A stretch of DNA of 64,000 nt. Origin: Teratosphaeria epicoccoides. Lineage: Eukaryota; Ascomycota; Dothideomycetes; Mycosphaerellales; Teratosphaeriaceae. This document shows positions 22,546-34,600 of this stretch, one piece after another. The stretch's first letter is position 1, and each line of letters opens with the position of its first letter. The stretch covers positions 1 to 64,000 of the forward strand of contig JADDMT010000033.1 in NCBI GenBank assembly GCA_021401465.1. Direction: 5' to 3'. The translations under genes were made by a program, and so were the position numbers. The notes beneath the pieces were generated by a model. It was not told where the DNA came from, did no database searches, and worked only from the letters and a program-made list of their open reading frames with translations.

Positions 22546-23988
22546 CTACTGTAGCTTCAGATCCATCAGCTCGCTCGTCTCCACCGCCATCTTCCGCCGC
22601 AGCCAGATCTTGATATCATGCTCACAGCTTCTCAAATGATCCGTAACACCCCAGCAATGTATCGCATTGATCCACTCAATAGCCCACTGAGCTTGGCGAG
22701 GGTCTCGCATGTCCAGAGAAAGCAGAGTCTCCATACCACAGCCTGCCCATCTGTCCGCCACATCTTCTGCATTCCACTCACCTTCTCTTTCAATTGGAGA
22801 GATGACGTAGAAGGCGACCCAGTGGCCGCAGGCTGTCATGGCGTAGTGCCGGATGTGTAGGAGGGTAGATGCTAGCAGCTGATCTTGTGTGTAGGCGCAG
22901 GCGTGGAGATGGTACCGGTTGTATAGCGCCATGGATCCAGCGGCGAGAGCTTGACGCTTTGCCTGTTCATCATCTTCGTGCGAGCGTTCAAACTCGATAG
23001 TGAAGTACGGGCAGCTGACTGCCGACTGCCGCATTGTGTGGACTGCAGCTCGGAGCATGGGCTGGTATTCTGGGTTGAAAGAGCGGTTCTGGATGTAGTA
23101 AGCTGCATCGGCTCGCACGTCCCAGGTGTATTTCGCGGCTTGCTTCCCGCCTTCTGGATGCAGGATGGGCGGCACATCCCACAACCGGTCTGCGGTCGGC
23201 TTACATGTCGGCTTCAACAGACGCTCGACTCGAGGCTTGCGCTCACCACGATCCTTGTCTGCTCGTGACTCGTTGTGAAGCATCTTCTCCAGGGCCAACT
23301 GCGCATACTCGTCCTCATTACATGGCTCTGGGGCAAGAGCTTTGTATTCTCCCGCAATCTCCTCCGCATCATCGACATTCACCCACACCCGTGCGTCTTT
23401 GAGCTCGTTGGAGAGCCGGTCGTAGTCAAACTTGGTCCCAAAATGGTTATGGGCGCGACGAAACGCTGGTGTATCTCGGCGCCTGACGAAGCCGATCCCA
23501 CGCGGAGCAAGTATCGCTTGGTTGAAATCGCGGCTCCGGAGTGTCACATTTGATCGCGCTGCCTGCGATGAGCTTTCCTCTGGCTCGACCGAGTCGCTTG
23601 TTGTGGCTGGCGGTGTTTCCAACGCCGCGGGCGCTGCTGCTGCCGCTGCCTTCCCTCCTCTTTTCCGTGCAGCCATCGTGTGCTGCCGCTTGGCGATCGC
23701 AATCGACGTCGCAACGTCGTGCCAAAGCTCGCTGGTCGCGCACGGGTCGGTGCGTGGTGGTGGAAGGTATTTCGTGCGTTGAATAGCGGTGGGTTTGCTC
23801 GGCATTGCAGGCCTTGGCCGCGCATGCCTCCTCCTGGCGAGGCGCGCTGCAGGGCTTATCCGTGGGGCAGGATCTGGAGAGGAGCGCATCTTGGCCTTGT
23901 GGGAAGAAAGAAACAAAGGAGCGGGAGGAGGTGAGAGCGGGGTGGATCGCGCATGTCTTCGACTTTCTGCTGTTTCGGTCGTTGTCAT
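22546..23988 (-). CDS. Fungal protein of unknown function, possible PD-(D/E)XK-like core
   Basis: An intact single-exon frame of 480 codons from the ATG at 23988 (MTTTETAES). The open frame continues upstream to 24120, and an in-frame ATG at 23676 (MAARKRGGKAAAAAA) is an alternative that drops a Pro/Arg-rich leader. Near the C-terminal third, PYFTIEFERSHEDDEQAKRQ followed by A-A-G-S-M-A-L-Y-N-R-Y resembles the E-x-K strand and Q-helix of PD-(D/E)XK nuclease-like fungal families. Here the Lys is replaced (E-F-E), so activity is doubtful. The Ala/Lys-rich stretch before the core looks like a nuclear-targeting linker. No intron is needed. The 3' end lies about 700 bp from the RIP boundary. The family name is not certain. 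Confidence 0.7.
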   Translation of the reverse strand: MTTTETAESRRHARSTPLSPPPAPLFLSSHKAKMRSSPDPAPRISPAARLARRRHARPRPAMPSKPTAIQRTKYLPPPRTDPCATSELWHDVATSIAIAKRQHTMAARKRGGKAAAAAAPAALETPPATTSDSVEPEESSSQAARSNVTLRSRDFNQAILAPRGIGFVRRRDTPAFRRAHNHFGTKFDYDRLSNELKDARVWVNVDDAEEIAGEYKALAPEPCNEDEYAQLALEKMLHNESRADKDRGERKPRVERLLKPTCKPTADRLWDVPPILHPEGGKQAAKYTWDVRADAAYYIQNRSFNPEYQPMLRAAVHTMRQSAVSCPYFTIEFERSHEDDEQAKRQALAAGSMALYNRYHLHACAYTQDQLLASTLLHIRHYAMTACGHWVAFYVISPIEREGEWNAEDVADRWAGCGMETLLSLDMRDPRQAQWAIEWINAIHCWGVTDHLRSCEHDIKIWLRRKMAVETSELMDLKLQ

Positions 23989-26900
23989 AACAATCAAATA
24001 ACCAAAGCGGATCTCGCCTCGGCCCGGATCACCTGTTCGCTCTCTCATATTATTGGCCTGAGGACTGAGGTCGCACCTGGATGATTGTCGACTGAGCATA
24101 TCATTGCTGTTGGAGACCAAGGGACGAGGCTCCTGATCCTTTATCCTAGCCGAGATGCCTCCTCAGCCTACCATCCGATAAATGTATGATGGTTTCCGTG
24201 CCTGGGCCAAGTCCGTCACTTACGATCACGCACCCAGCAAGAGTATGAGTGCATCCTGTCGGTTGCACTGGACTCGAACGCCCTCCAGGGCTGGTGTGAC
24301 TGTCGACGATCAGGATTTGGGCGCATTCCCGCCTGTTGCTGCGAGCGTTTGGCGCAAGAATCCCTGCCTATCAAAACGCTGTCTGAGCTCAGACGATAAC
24401 TTCGCAGTAGAGAAGCCTGATGCAGCCTCAGACGATCTGCTGCTTCTCCGGCCTTTGTGAGCTCATGATGCAGCAGGCAAGCCGCGCAACAGCCCGAACC
24501 GAAACATGCAACATGCAACTTGGAAGCGTGTTGGTCTGCCGCTCGAGTCATTAGCGAACACATCCTCACGGGTGTGAAATCTGGAAAGAGGACTGAGCGA
24601 GTGTGAGCACGGCCTGCATTGCCTGTTACCATGTCAGGTTTCCTGAGGTTTCTTTCGAAAGCATTGCGGAATCCGTGAACGACGTATTTCGGACGATGCG
24701 CAATGCCTAGGACCTGAAGCCGTTCAACCCGGGAGATGCTATACATGGCTTTCGCGATCCTAGCCGAAACACGCTTCCTTCGATGCGTCTAGTAAGGAAT
24801 TGGCTTCCCTTTGCGGGCGCACTAGATGACACTCCACGGGGAAGTGCGCTAGCATCTAGGCTTCCAGTCCAATGCACCAAACGGCCGTGTTTCGTAATTG
24901 TGCGCGAATTGTGTACTTCGCACAGAACGATCCACAGGTCGATGGTGGAGCCTTGAAATCAGCTAGACGATATCAACCCAGCGGATACTGATAGGTATCG
25001 CCTGATTGGCCATACCTCTACAAGCTCGTTCTTGGGGACTCTCTGTCGTCCAAGAACGTGTCAGCACACTAGCATAGGCGTCCGCCAATCTTCACCCACG
25101 AATGTCGGTAGTGCAGCTTGAGCCGGCACCTACTAAGGCAGATCTGTTTGGGAAGCAAGGACGCCATGAGCCGAGGCCAGGCTTTGCTTTTCTGCGAACG
25201 ACGCACTAGGGGACTAGAGGTAGGAAAGATGAAGCTGATCACCTAATGCTCGGTGATCTCTATATCAAACCTGTTGGCATCAGCCTACTCGAGCGTCAAC
25301 TGCCGTAATAGGGCGTCGAAGTCCGAGGAGGCCTCAGACAGATTAGGGCGAGCAAACGTCGTCTATAATCTTGTAATCAGGTACACATTTGGTTTTATAT
25401 GTAATCTATTACCTTGATCGGACGTGTTAACCTACATATTAGTCTGGACTTGAGGTTAAAGGCCTGTTCACAGCACGACTTTCTGCCTAGACAAGTCGTC
25501 ATCTCGTTACTCCTAGGCTCGCCTCTTTCGTACTATCTGCTACATAGCCGGAGTTGCATTTATCTAGAGCGTGGTCCTCATTCAGCACTTGGTTTCTTGC
25601 GGCCTGTGTACCACGCCTGTGCCACAGCTGCCCATGGCTGTGAAGTGATGGTTCGTCCTAAATTGGACATGGCGCGGATGTGACAACGCAGCTGACTGCA
25701 TTCAACTCCAATTTGAGTTTCTACAGCATACGACTACATTATCAGCTCCTTAACACTGTGTGCCCAGATCAATCATTCTCTCGCTTGGCGATTCCCACGG
25801 ATCCACGAGAGCTTCTGACATAGCTCTATGTGGCTCGAACACACAGCATATCGTCCGTTCTTAGCGCCACAAACTTCTCTAGTAGTTACGTTTACTCTAG
25901 CGCCGTCCTCCTTGAACTTCAAGTTAGTACCTGCGCGAATACATCATCCTCTGACATGCGCCCCTCGGCTTTGTGCGTTGCGAGCAATGCTACCAGATAC
26001 CGCCCTCTACGTACCCACTATTTAGTCGAGACATTACTGCTGGACGGCCTGGCTTGGTGGATGTACTCGACATGTGCCACACAAAATTAACTGTCGTGGC
26101 TATTTGCCCAAGGCAACGCAAGACGGAAGTTTCGAGCGAGCCGAACTCGAACGGCCATGTGCGCCATCGTAACGTAGGCTGACTTGCGTTTTAGCCTTGA
26201 CGTATGGCCCGGCCACAGATCCAATGGACTCCGAAGCTATTGTGGCGGCACAGGCATGATTAGGTTCCTATCCACGGCTGCTGTGAAGGCCATTGCAGAC
26301 GCCCTGACTCAAGCCGCTGTCATAACGTCTCCTGCAGCTATGAGTCGCCGATATTATCGCTGATACTGTGGTCATACCGCTTCCACGATGATGCCACCTG
26401 TAGAGCGGTCGCAAGGGATTCAATCAGCATATTCCGTGTGGTCGTACAACAAGCAACGGACTTTGACAGCTGTTATCCTTCCGCTCTCTTGGATTCATTC
26501 CTCGCAAGGTAACATGTCATGTCGTCGGAGGCGAATCCGAGGGTTCGATTAGGAGATGGACCTGCAAGGAAGTTCGACACCCGTTGCATAGCGAGGATCC
26601 GGCACACATGCATGCAAGGAAGGCGTAGGCAATGCCAAAATATGGAGCACGTAGCCTAGTAAGCAGAGCAAGGATCGACTTCTCTCAAGCTCATGTTCAG
26701 GCTTTGGCACACGCAAGCTCCTGCCAAGTGCCGCGGCGTTAGCCATCGTAAACAATACCTGGAGCAGGCACTTTATTATCAAGAACAATACCTAGCTGCT
26801 CCAAGATAGAGCATCTACAGATGCATAGGAAGGCGGGGAAGATGGGCCGTTTCTGGGTACAGACAAACTCAGGTCAGCGCGGAGCTATCGACCTCTCTCT

Positions 26901-27989
26901 ATACTTCTGCCACAAGTAAGAACCCTAGCTTGTCAATCCGTCGCCGTCACATGTGAGCGCAACGTGGCATGCCGTACTGCGGCACGTCTTGGCGCTTCTA
27001 CCGGACTCGGCCAAGAATCCAGCTTGACCACAAGTGATGAACCAGCGACAGCAGCAGATGCTAGCTGCGAGAAGTCATCGTTGCCTGCGACCCAGTTCTG
27101 AACCTCCAGAGACGATGTGGAAGGCCGAAAGCTCAAAGGCGGAGAGTACTAAGCTATCGCTTGCTGAGGGATGCACCTGTCGCTAGAGATACTGCATGAG
27201 CCAGGAGATTGATATTGTTGCATGCTTGTAATGAAGACATAGCCCAGCTAGGTGCAAAAGATAGGAGAGAATCCACTAGACGGAGTCTCTTAGCGTTCGA
27301 GCGGGACTGTCGCTAGGGCAGTGGTTAAACGTGTCTATATCAATCGGCATTTGTGTTGCTATTGTTCACAGCGTTTATGACACATGCTTTGAGTCCATGG
27401 TGTGCTAGATAGCAGGAGGGAGGAAGTGTTTCCAATTAATACTTGGCGACGGTATGAGCGTAGAATGACCTCTCACGGTTTGTAGGTAGTGACAGCAGTC
27501 TTGACAGGAGATGTTGTCGCTGCGCATCATTACGTGTGACTTCGGCAAAGTGTAACGCGAAATATAACGCCTTGAAGAGGGAGCGCTAGACTATCGCCAA
27601 AGTCTCTGAGGGAACCATTTCGCGAATAGCTGCTTGATGTGGCGTTGGCAGTGAAGCTGCATGATACCAAGCCTAACGAATGCGCCTCGTACACCAAGCT
27701 GCTCAGTCTTCGAATCGTCTGTGATGGATACCTTTGGCTACCATTCAGGAGCCTATTGTCGCAGCTGAGCCAGTGCTGCTTGAACTGACGTCCTACGCTA
27801 ACGCTCGAGTAGGAAGTGACCGCCTAGCAACCAGCTGCCGAAGATATTACGAACGTGAATGGTAGACAGGGCCGACTAGTGTTGGTTGGCAAGCCCTCTG
27901 GTCTGCTCGTGAGTGGCCTCAATCAGGAACGAATTGTCGGCGTCTGACGACTGAAAATTGTCTAGCATCCACAGCATCGACGAAACCAC
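23989..27989. other. 4-kb unique region without a supportable gene
   Basis: Base use is mixed and mildly TA-shifted around 25,380-25,560. Several open frames of 60-176 codons exist (the longest on the minus strand, 24216-24746). None shows a family motif, domain or plausible start context, and the composition of their products (His/Cys/Arg/Ser-rich) is that of chance frames. Confidence 0.5.
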
Positions 27990-28024
27990 GCCTTGGAAGG
28001 TGCCATCATCCTCACGGACCTGAA

Positions 28025-28824
28025 CTACTGCTCACGGCGTCTGGCGCGCTGGGTCGTGAAGGCTACTGACCTCCTTGAATGCCGAACGAGCGCTTCGAGT
28101 TGCGCGTTAACACTGCCTTTCTGCGACCTAGGAGCCTTTCGCGTACCCTCTGGCGGCGGCGCGATGTCGTATATGCGCTGCCGATCAAGCTTGAACGTCA
28201 CGCCAGCGATTGCGTACAGCTTCTTGCGCTCGGAGCGGCACATCTCGTCTTGAATTCTCAAGATGCTGTCAAACTCGCCATCAGCTGCTTCAGAACCTCC
28301 GCCAAGCCTTTGAAGTGGCTCCGCTTGTCCATATCGAACACGCCGACGTGGAGCTTTTCGCCATGTGGGCGGAATGCGCCTTCTTGATTACGACCGTCAC
28401 TGGACCAGCGCGGCGTCTTCGTATGCTCTAAAATGGATGTGAATCTTGGCCCTTGAAGGTATGATGATTCGACTGGCTATACAGTCGCCACTTGGCTTAG
28501 CTCGTAGTCGTTCGTAGTCCGTATGACAGCGAAACGTGTAATGTCACACCTCGTAGGCTTTTCTGGCTCCCGTACGTAGCTAATGAATGGCTTGGATTGA
28601 TCGAAGGAGGTGTCGGTGTTGAGGGCAGCGGCAAAAGGGTGCAAGCATTCATCTGTCGTCCTAGAGTATGCATATTGGTTCATTCGTTCTGGCATGTAAG
28701 GCGGCTTTGCACGCTCTCTGCTGAAATCCAGAGTTGGTGTCGACCATTTTGTCGGTTCGCCAAGGCAAGCAACTGGCCGATTCGCGCCAGACAAGTCAGT
28801 TTGGCTGATACGAAGCACTTTCAT
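28025..28824 (-). pseudogene. Unrecognised gene with one internal TAG and one frameshift
   Basis: From the ATG at 28824, 115 codons end at a TAG (28477-28479). The same frame continues past it through EHTKTPRWSSDG, KLHVGVFDMDKRSHFKG and LAEVLKQLMASL to about 28265. A frame change then leads into RIQDEMCRSERKKLYAIAG and F-K-L-D-R-Q-R-I-Y-D-I-A-P, which ends at 28025. The joins make biochemical sense (continuous mixed-charge helices), so this looks like one protein of about 265 residues broken twice. An intron at the second break is possible. No family recognised. Confidence 0.45.
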
Positions 28825-29129
28825 GATGATGCTTGCGCAGCAAGGCCCGCCACATCCGTGCTGGATCCTCGCGGTGGGATCTTCCCAATCGCCCGTACGA
28901 TCATCACCTCAGGAGTACAGTACCTCACCACCTCTAGTTTCCGGGTCGAGGTCGAATTGCAAGGGTGGCCTTGGCACTAGTCTGCTCAATATAGGGCAGT
29001 GGCCGTGGTCTTGGCGCTGTAATGGTCCGATCAAGGTTGGTTGTTGCCGCTCTTGACCAGTTGTTGACTGGCTTCAATGCCAAGACCAAGCGCACAAAGT
29101 GAGGCCTGTTGAACGCGCTGTATATACGT

Positions 29130-30240
29130 ATCGACTACTGAGCTAAACTACCTCGTCGTTCTTGATGCGAGATGGCATGGCTGTCATGCGGTGCTGGGTA
29201 TCATCTTCGGTGATACGGCCCCACTCCTCGTGCATGGCTTCAGTGAGCGCTGCTCCGGCGAGCATGTGACGTCTCGTTGCCAATCGTGACTTGATCATAT
29301 GCCAGAGGTTCTCAATTGGATTGAGATCCGGTCAGCGGGCTGGCTAAGGTCCGAGCAATTGGAAGCTGCGATACGGGAGGTCCTCGATGGTCTTGTGTGC
29401 CTTGTGAGCGGGAGCGTTGTCTTGCGTGAAGACTGCGTGGTGGAGCTGGACTTGCGGCACATGAGATATCATGTAGGCGTGAAGGTCGTCGTGCAGCTCT
29501 TGGTTGACGCAGTGGACCTCGTGCTCAACAAGTGGTACAACGTGCTCCATATACGTGTGGCGGTTGATGGTAGCCATACGATCGCGATCCCGCAGCAGCA
29601 ACGAACCTTTGCCAGAGCAGCCACTGAAGCAGCCCCAGAACATCTGCTTCGCAAGGTGTTGCGAACATGGTTGTAAGACGTCTTCGTGAAGGCGCTGACG
29701 AGAATTGCAAGTCACAAAGACACGAGCGTGAGCGCCATGGTCGATAGCCCACTTGTCTGACCAGATCACGTTCATCCAGTCAGCTACAGTCCAGTGGTGG
29801 CGTGTGAGTGCGAATTGAGGGCGCTTCTGCTTGACGTTCTCGGTCATGAATGGCTTCTGAGTTGCAACACGGCGCTAGTAGCCAGCGTGTTCGAGGATAC
29901 GTTGAATGGTCAAAACACTAGCAGGTATATTGAGGTGCTCGCCAACCTCGCGAGACGTCAGTCGTCGAGCGATTGCAGAGGTCTCAATAAAGTCGATGAT
30001 ACGTCGCCTCACCGACGTGTCGTATATACGCAGCTGCTACCGGCGACGTCGTAGCGACAGTGCGTCAATATCTCGTCACAACATGCAGTGGCAGGTCCAG
30101 AGTCATAGCCTCGTTGCAGATGCGAAGGACAGTGCAGTACGGCTGCTGCACCTTCCAAGCAATAACAGCAGCGTGCTTTCTCTTAGGGCCTTCATGACTG
30201 CTCGCTTGCTCGCTGTACGTTGGCCAGTTGCGGCCATGGT
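29130..30240 (-). mobile_element. Tc1/mariner-type transposase, decayed
   Basis: The minus strand from the ATG at about 30240 reads a helical DNA-binding N-terminus. A segment TSREVGEHLNIPASVLTIQ near 29940 is the second helix-turn-helix. The DDE domain (stop-free 29344-29847) has VIWSDKWAIDHG (first Asp) and FTQDNAPAHKAHKTIED (second Asp), then PDLNPIENLW (third acidic residue) at about 29300. Decay: a TGA ends the N-terminal frame near 30065; a TAG stands after EHAGY; TAG replaces the Trp and TGA the Ser just before PDLNPIENLW. Terminal inverted repeats were not found. Confidence 0.85.
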
Positions 30241-30249
30241 ACTGGGTGG

Positions 30250-31320
30250 ATCTCGTCAGCCGGAAAGTCGTCAACTTCTGGATCCAGCCCAGTGGTAGTA
30301 GATGCAGAATCGAAGTCGTGAGATGCTCCGTCGCTCCCTGATATGACCACCAGACTGACACTGTCGCCTTCGTCGTTGTCGCACGCGAGCCTGCTTGGGG
30401 GTCTTATAGATGATGGAGAATCGTGGAATCTTTCTGAGCTGACTGCACGACCCCGCTTTGGGGGTGGAAACAGGCTGCTGATCACTGCACGAGCGTGCTC
30501 AGCAGTGGCGACGTCTAAGTTGCTTGATGACCTCCTCGCGTCACTCGTGTCTGAAGACTTGGTCGACTGCAAGTGCTGGTCCAGTATTGCTCGTGCGTGT
30601 CTTTTGGTGGATTTGAGGTACATGGATGCTCTCCGCAAGCGGCACCGAGCTCCTCAAGCGCCAGAACAGCCTCCTCGACAGGCTCCTCGAGCTCCTGCAC
30701 TAGTTGATGGTCGTGAGCTTTGGAGTGGCACCTACCTTGGGATTTCTCCTACCACAGTACCCTATGCATCATGATGGCGTTCGGTTTGAACGTGGATTTC
30801 AATGTTGACTCAGGGTTCGTCGTGATGACGCTAGGTAGGCATAATTACTTGCTATTTGTTGCATCGTCAGACCCTGGATTTGGAATGCGGAGTGCATGAC
30901 TCAAGCAGGATCCTCAACGTTTGGCCCTGTATGCCCGCCTGTTCCTTCATCTCTACACCTTGTCAAGCAATGCGAAAATTGCGCAATACTGTCGCAATGA
31001 CATGCTCGGATGAATGGTTCAGTTGCAAAGTGAATAGAGCGTGAGAAAGGTTCCAGTGCGAAGTGCAGTGTGCTGAGAGGACTGCGAGGACTTTTGAGGT
31101 TCTCGCAAGTCGAAGTGTCAGGGTCCTATTGGCTCGGGCAGATCCGCGCTGACAGGACTGTACCGGTTCTGTCAACTAATGTTACTTGCAGTGCGACAAC
31201 TCTAGTCAATTGGCATCTGCGATTTGGTCTTTTCGCAGAAACCGTTGGATCACACATCTACTTAAGGTCTATCCGACATACGGTCTCAGCTTTCATGCGC
31301 CACAACAGCAGGGATCCACT
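30250..31320. other. Unique spacer with open frame 30192-30638
   Basis: A minus-strand frame of 148 codons (from 30638) has a Ser/Arg-rich part with ARRSSSNLDVATAEHARAV and an acidic tail. It ends inside the transposase N-terminus in another frame. It may be the tail of an older coding sequence, with a coiled-coil-like E-L-E-E-P-V-E-E-A-V-L-A-L-E-E-L upstream in a different frame. Function cannot be named. Confidence 0.25.
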
Positions 31321-31401
31321 CTGAGAAGTAGTCCCTACTGTCTATCTACTACTACCTTGTCTACCCCTTACTCCTTACCTGCATGGCAACTACTTGCTAT
31401 A

Positions 31402-31645
31402 TCTGCAGAGTTAATGCAGAGTAGTAGCTAGCTACTATGCATTAAGTCTTTGCATAGTAGTTCTCCTACTAGACAGACAGCATACATGTAAGCTACTATT
31501 CCTTACCTCCTTCCTAATAGAAACTAAACATCCTTGTCCTAGTAATTAGACACTCTGTTAGCATGGCTAAATGCCTATACAGACTTAATGCAGAGTAGTA
31601 GCTAGCATTAAGTCTTTTCATAACAGTTCTCCTACTAGACAGACA
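31402..31645. repeat. Duplicated palindromic block at the RIP boundary
   Basis: TTAATGCAGAGTAGTAGCTAG followed by GCATTAAGTCTTT and then AGTTCTCCTACTAGACAGACA occurs at about 31410-31482 and again at about 31579-31644. Within each, TTAATGC and GCATTAA pair across a CTAG centre. Confidence 0.7.
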
Positions 31646-31649
31646 TGCC

Positions 31650-34600
31650 CCTTTATTATCATTTAGACTAGTACTACTATCTAGTAAGTCTAAACATCTA
31701 TTACTATAGTTAAGGCCTTTATGCTTGCTTATCTACAGACATGCTTAGTATACTTAGTAAGGCTAAACTCTTGTCATGTTCTCCTGCTATACTATGCTAG
31801 CATATTAACGCCTTAGTAAGGGCTTTAGCGCTCTCTGCTAGCCTGCGTTAAGCTTAAGCTACCTGCATTATAAGTTAGTATATATGATTTATAACATGCT
31901 AAGAGTAATCACATGCCTTCTAGTACTTGCCTGCTTTAACATAACCTGGATATTATTAGACATCTATCTACTTATAATAGGAGGTAGTATCTAGACAGAC
32001 ATTTAACAGGCATCTATTAAAAATGGCATAATTAACAAGAACTTGTTATGTGTATAGGGCATGTCTACTATAGAGCTTAGTTGTTAGTATTAAGTGCTAG
32101 ACTTCTATAATAGTTAATAGTAATCTTATGCACAAAGGAAATATAGTAGTCTTAGTTACAAGTAACGCATATAAGACAGGCATGCATTAACGGCATTTTT
32201 GACGAGATTACTAACTAGATGTAGCGTGTTTAATGTAGAGCCTACTAGATATGTCAGACCTACATGACTGTTAAAAGTCGCACACATACTAGCTATTAGG
32301 TCATAGTCAAGTTATAACGAACAATTAAAAGGCACCTCATGTATTACTACAGGTCTAAAAAGAGCCTGTCGCTAGTTGAAACTAGGTGTAGTAGCTCTGC
32401 TATAGGGCATAATACAAGTCGTTAGCTAGGGGGAGACATCTCGAAATACAATCTACGTAACAGCTAAGACTACATTACACTTGCTACTACTTGCTCCCTA
32501 TAACCTTGTAAGCATAGATCCCTGTCACAGCTAATAATTTTAATTAGCGTTGTTAACAAGCGCCTCCTTAGATCTCAAGTTTAACGAATCATGGTGTCTG
32601 CTATTACAAGCCTAAAGCTACCCTATAATACTCTTGCTTAGACAATGTACTACCTAGTCTAGACTAGGTACAATGCTTTATACTATTAGCTAGCAAGCGA
32701 AGTATCCTCTCTACTTTAATGTGCTTATAACTCCTATTATAGGAGACCTGTTATTACACTTAATGACGCTATAGTGTTACTACTAAGCCTAGATCCTAAG
32801 AGCCTTATATTAACTAACCTATTACAGCTTCACACTTAGTACTAAGATACGCTGTATTTTGTAACTACTTAACTTACTATAGCTATAGTTAACAATCATT
32901 TACGTTAGATTCTATTCTTCTTGTATATTCTAGTCTTACTTGTTCTTAGAGGGTACTACTTATAGCAAGGGTATAAAGGTTATAACAACTTCAGGTTCTT
33001 GTAATAGAGATATAATACCTACCTTATACTCTTTGTAATAGCACTTATAAGTTACCTTGCCTATATTTAGTCTTAAAATCTTGCCTGAATCTTCTAAAAG
33101 CTATATAGTCTAGCCCCTAGTATCCTGTCGTTTACGCTTAGGCCTATAGTACGACTTCATACCTGTCTTAAGTTAAGCTCTATTAATATTAACTAGATTA
33201 GACACTACTTATATAAGGCATATAGTACTTAGGATTACTTCTATGTCACATTATTGCCTTCCTTAAGAGAATTAGCCTTATAGAACTAATTACCTAGCAG
33301 AGTTTCTAGCTAGCTACTCTAATCGCTACTATAGATAGCGCTAACATTATGCTAATTGTCTTAGTGCTAAAGGTACATCTAGTTACATCTCTATTGCTAC
33401 TATTAGCTAATAACAGCCTAGGGTAATATACCTGCTAGATACTATCCTCTAGGATTAGTTACTATAGTAGAGGTTACTCTTATAATAGGGAAGGTATGCT
33501 AACCTTTTACTACTTCCCTACATGGCTAAAAGGCTTAGTAATTAGTCCTGTAACAAGGCTGATTACAGTTAGCTACATATGCATACATACTACAACCTGA
33601 GAAATATCTGTGAGGTCACGTGATGCCAAGCCTGTAGCTAGCACCTATACATCTAGCATCTTAATCATCTACAAGGTCACATGACACCAAGCCTGTAGCT
33701 CGCGCCTATATGTCTAGCATATTATCTTGCTAGCTAGGGCTTATAGTTACTCTACAGAATCTCTATTAAGGCTAAGGGAAGGCAGTATATCTATAGAGCG
33801 ATGTAGATATAATGCTTGTATATAGCTCCTAGGTACTAAATGCTTATTTTGTCTAAGTCTGATTATTCATAGGAATTTTCTTCTCCTATAGTTATAGCCT
33901 TTTTTTCTGCAAACTACATAATACAAGTCTAGTACTTGCTATTTAATACATGTATCTACTCTAGTATCTTTAGCCTTTACAGTAATTACTAAGTGTTATT
34001 TTCTATAACAAATTCAAGAGACCCTATAATAATAGACCTACTAAAGTGTCCTCTAAGGAGTAGCTAATAGTCGTAAGCTATACTATGCTAGATTATAGTA
34101 CTAGGGACTACAAATTAACAATAAGTCTTATAAGGATAGCAGATTTTAATAGCTATAGCGAAGATTAGCTATATCCTTACCTAGCTAATTACAATGCTAT
34201 GAAACCCCTAATGCCTATGCTACTTAACAAGACTAAAAAGTAGTAGCATGGTTATTAAGTACCTATTATGAAGATAGATCTAATTAGCGTTAAAGAATAG
34301 GAGCAGAGAGGATAGTATAGTCTAGCTAGGAATTTAGCGCTTAGCAAGATAGGACATATAGTACCTCTGTAATTACTTTAAATTAATAGCATGCTTTACA
34401 TACGCTCCTAGCGACAATGTAACTATAACAGATAGCATGATTCTAGCGAGTTTTACTTAGCCTCTAATGACAAAGGCTTAGCAGATAACACTACAGACAA
34501 GGCGCTACAGACATAGGAGTATTCTAGCTTAGTTAAATTAGGCAGGTATACTAGACCCTTGCTTAGTTAGTAGCTAAATTTTAAGCTATCCCTAATGTAG

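Noticed and set aside
22337..24001. Many open frames of 60-116 codons opposite to and alongside the intact gene
   Set aside because: They are shadows in the GC-rich coding sequence of the minus-strand gene; no start context or motifs.
24216..24746. 176-codon minus-strand open frame
   Set aside because: Cys/His/Arg/Ser-rich product with no domain and no similarity I recognise; likely chance.
28985..29096. Possible terminal inverted repeat of the Tc1/mariner copy (GTGGTCTTGGCGCT and CCAAGACCAAGCGCAC)
   Set aside because: Both arms lie on the same side of the transposase and pair only partly with each other; no partner was found at the other end.
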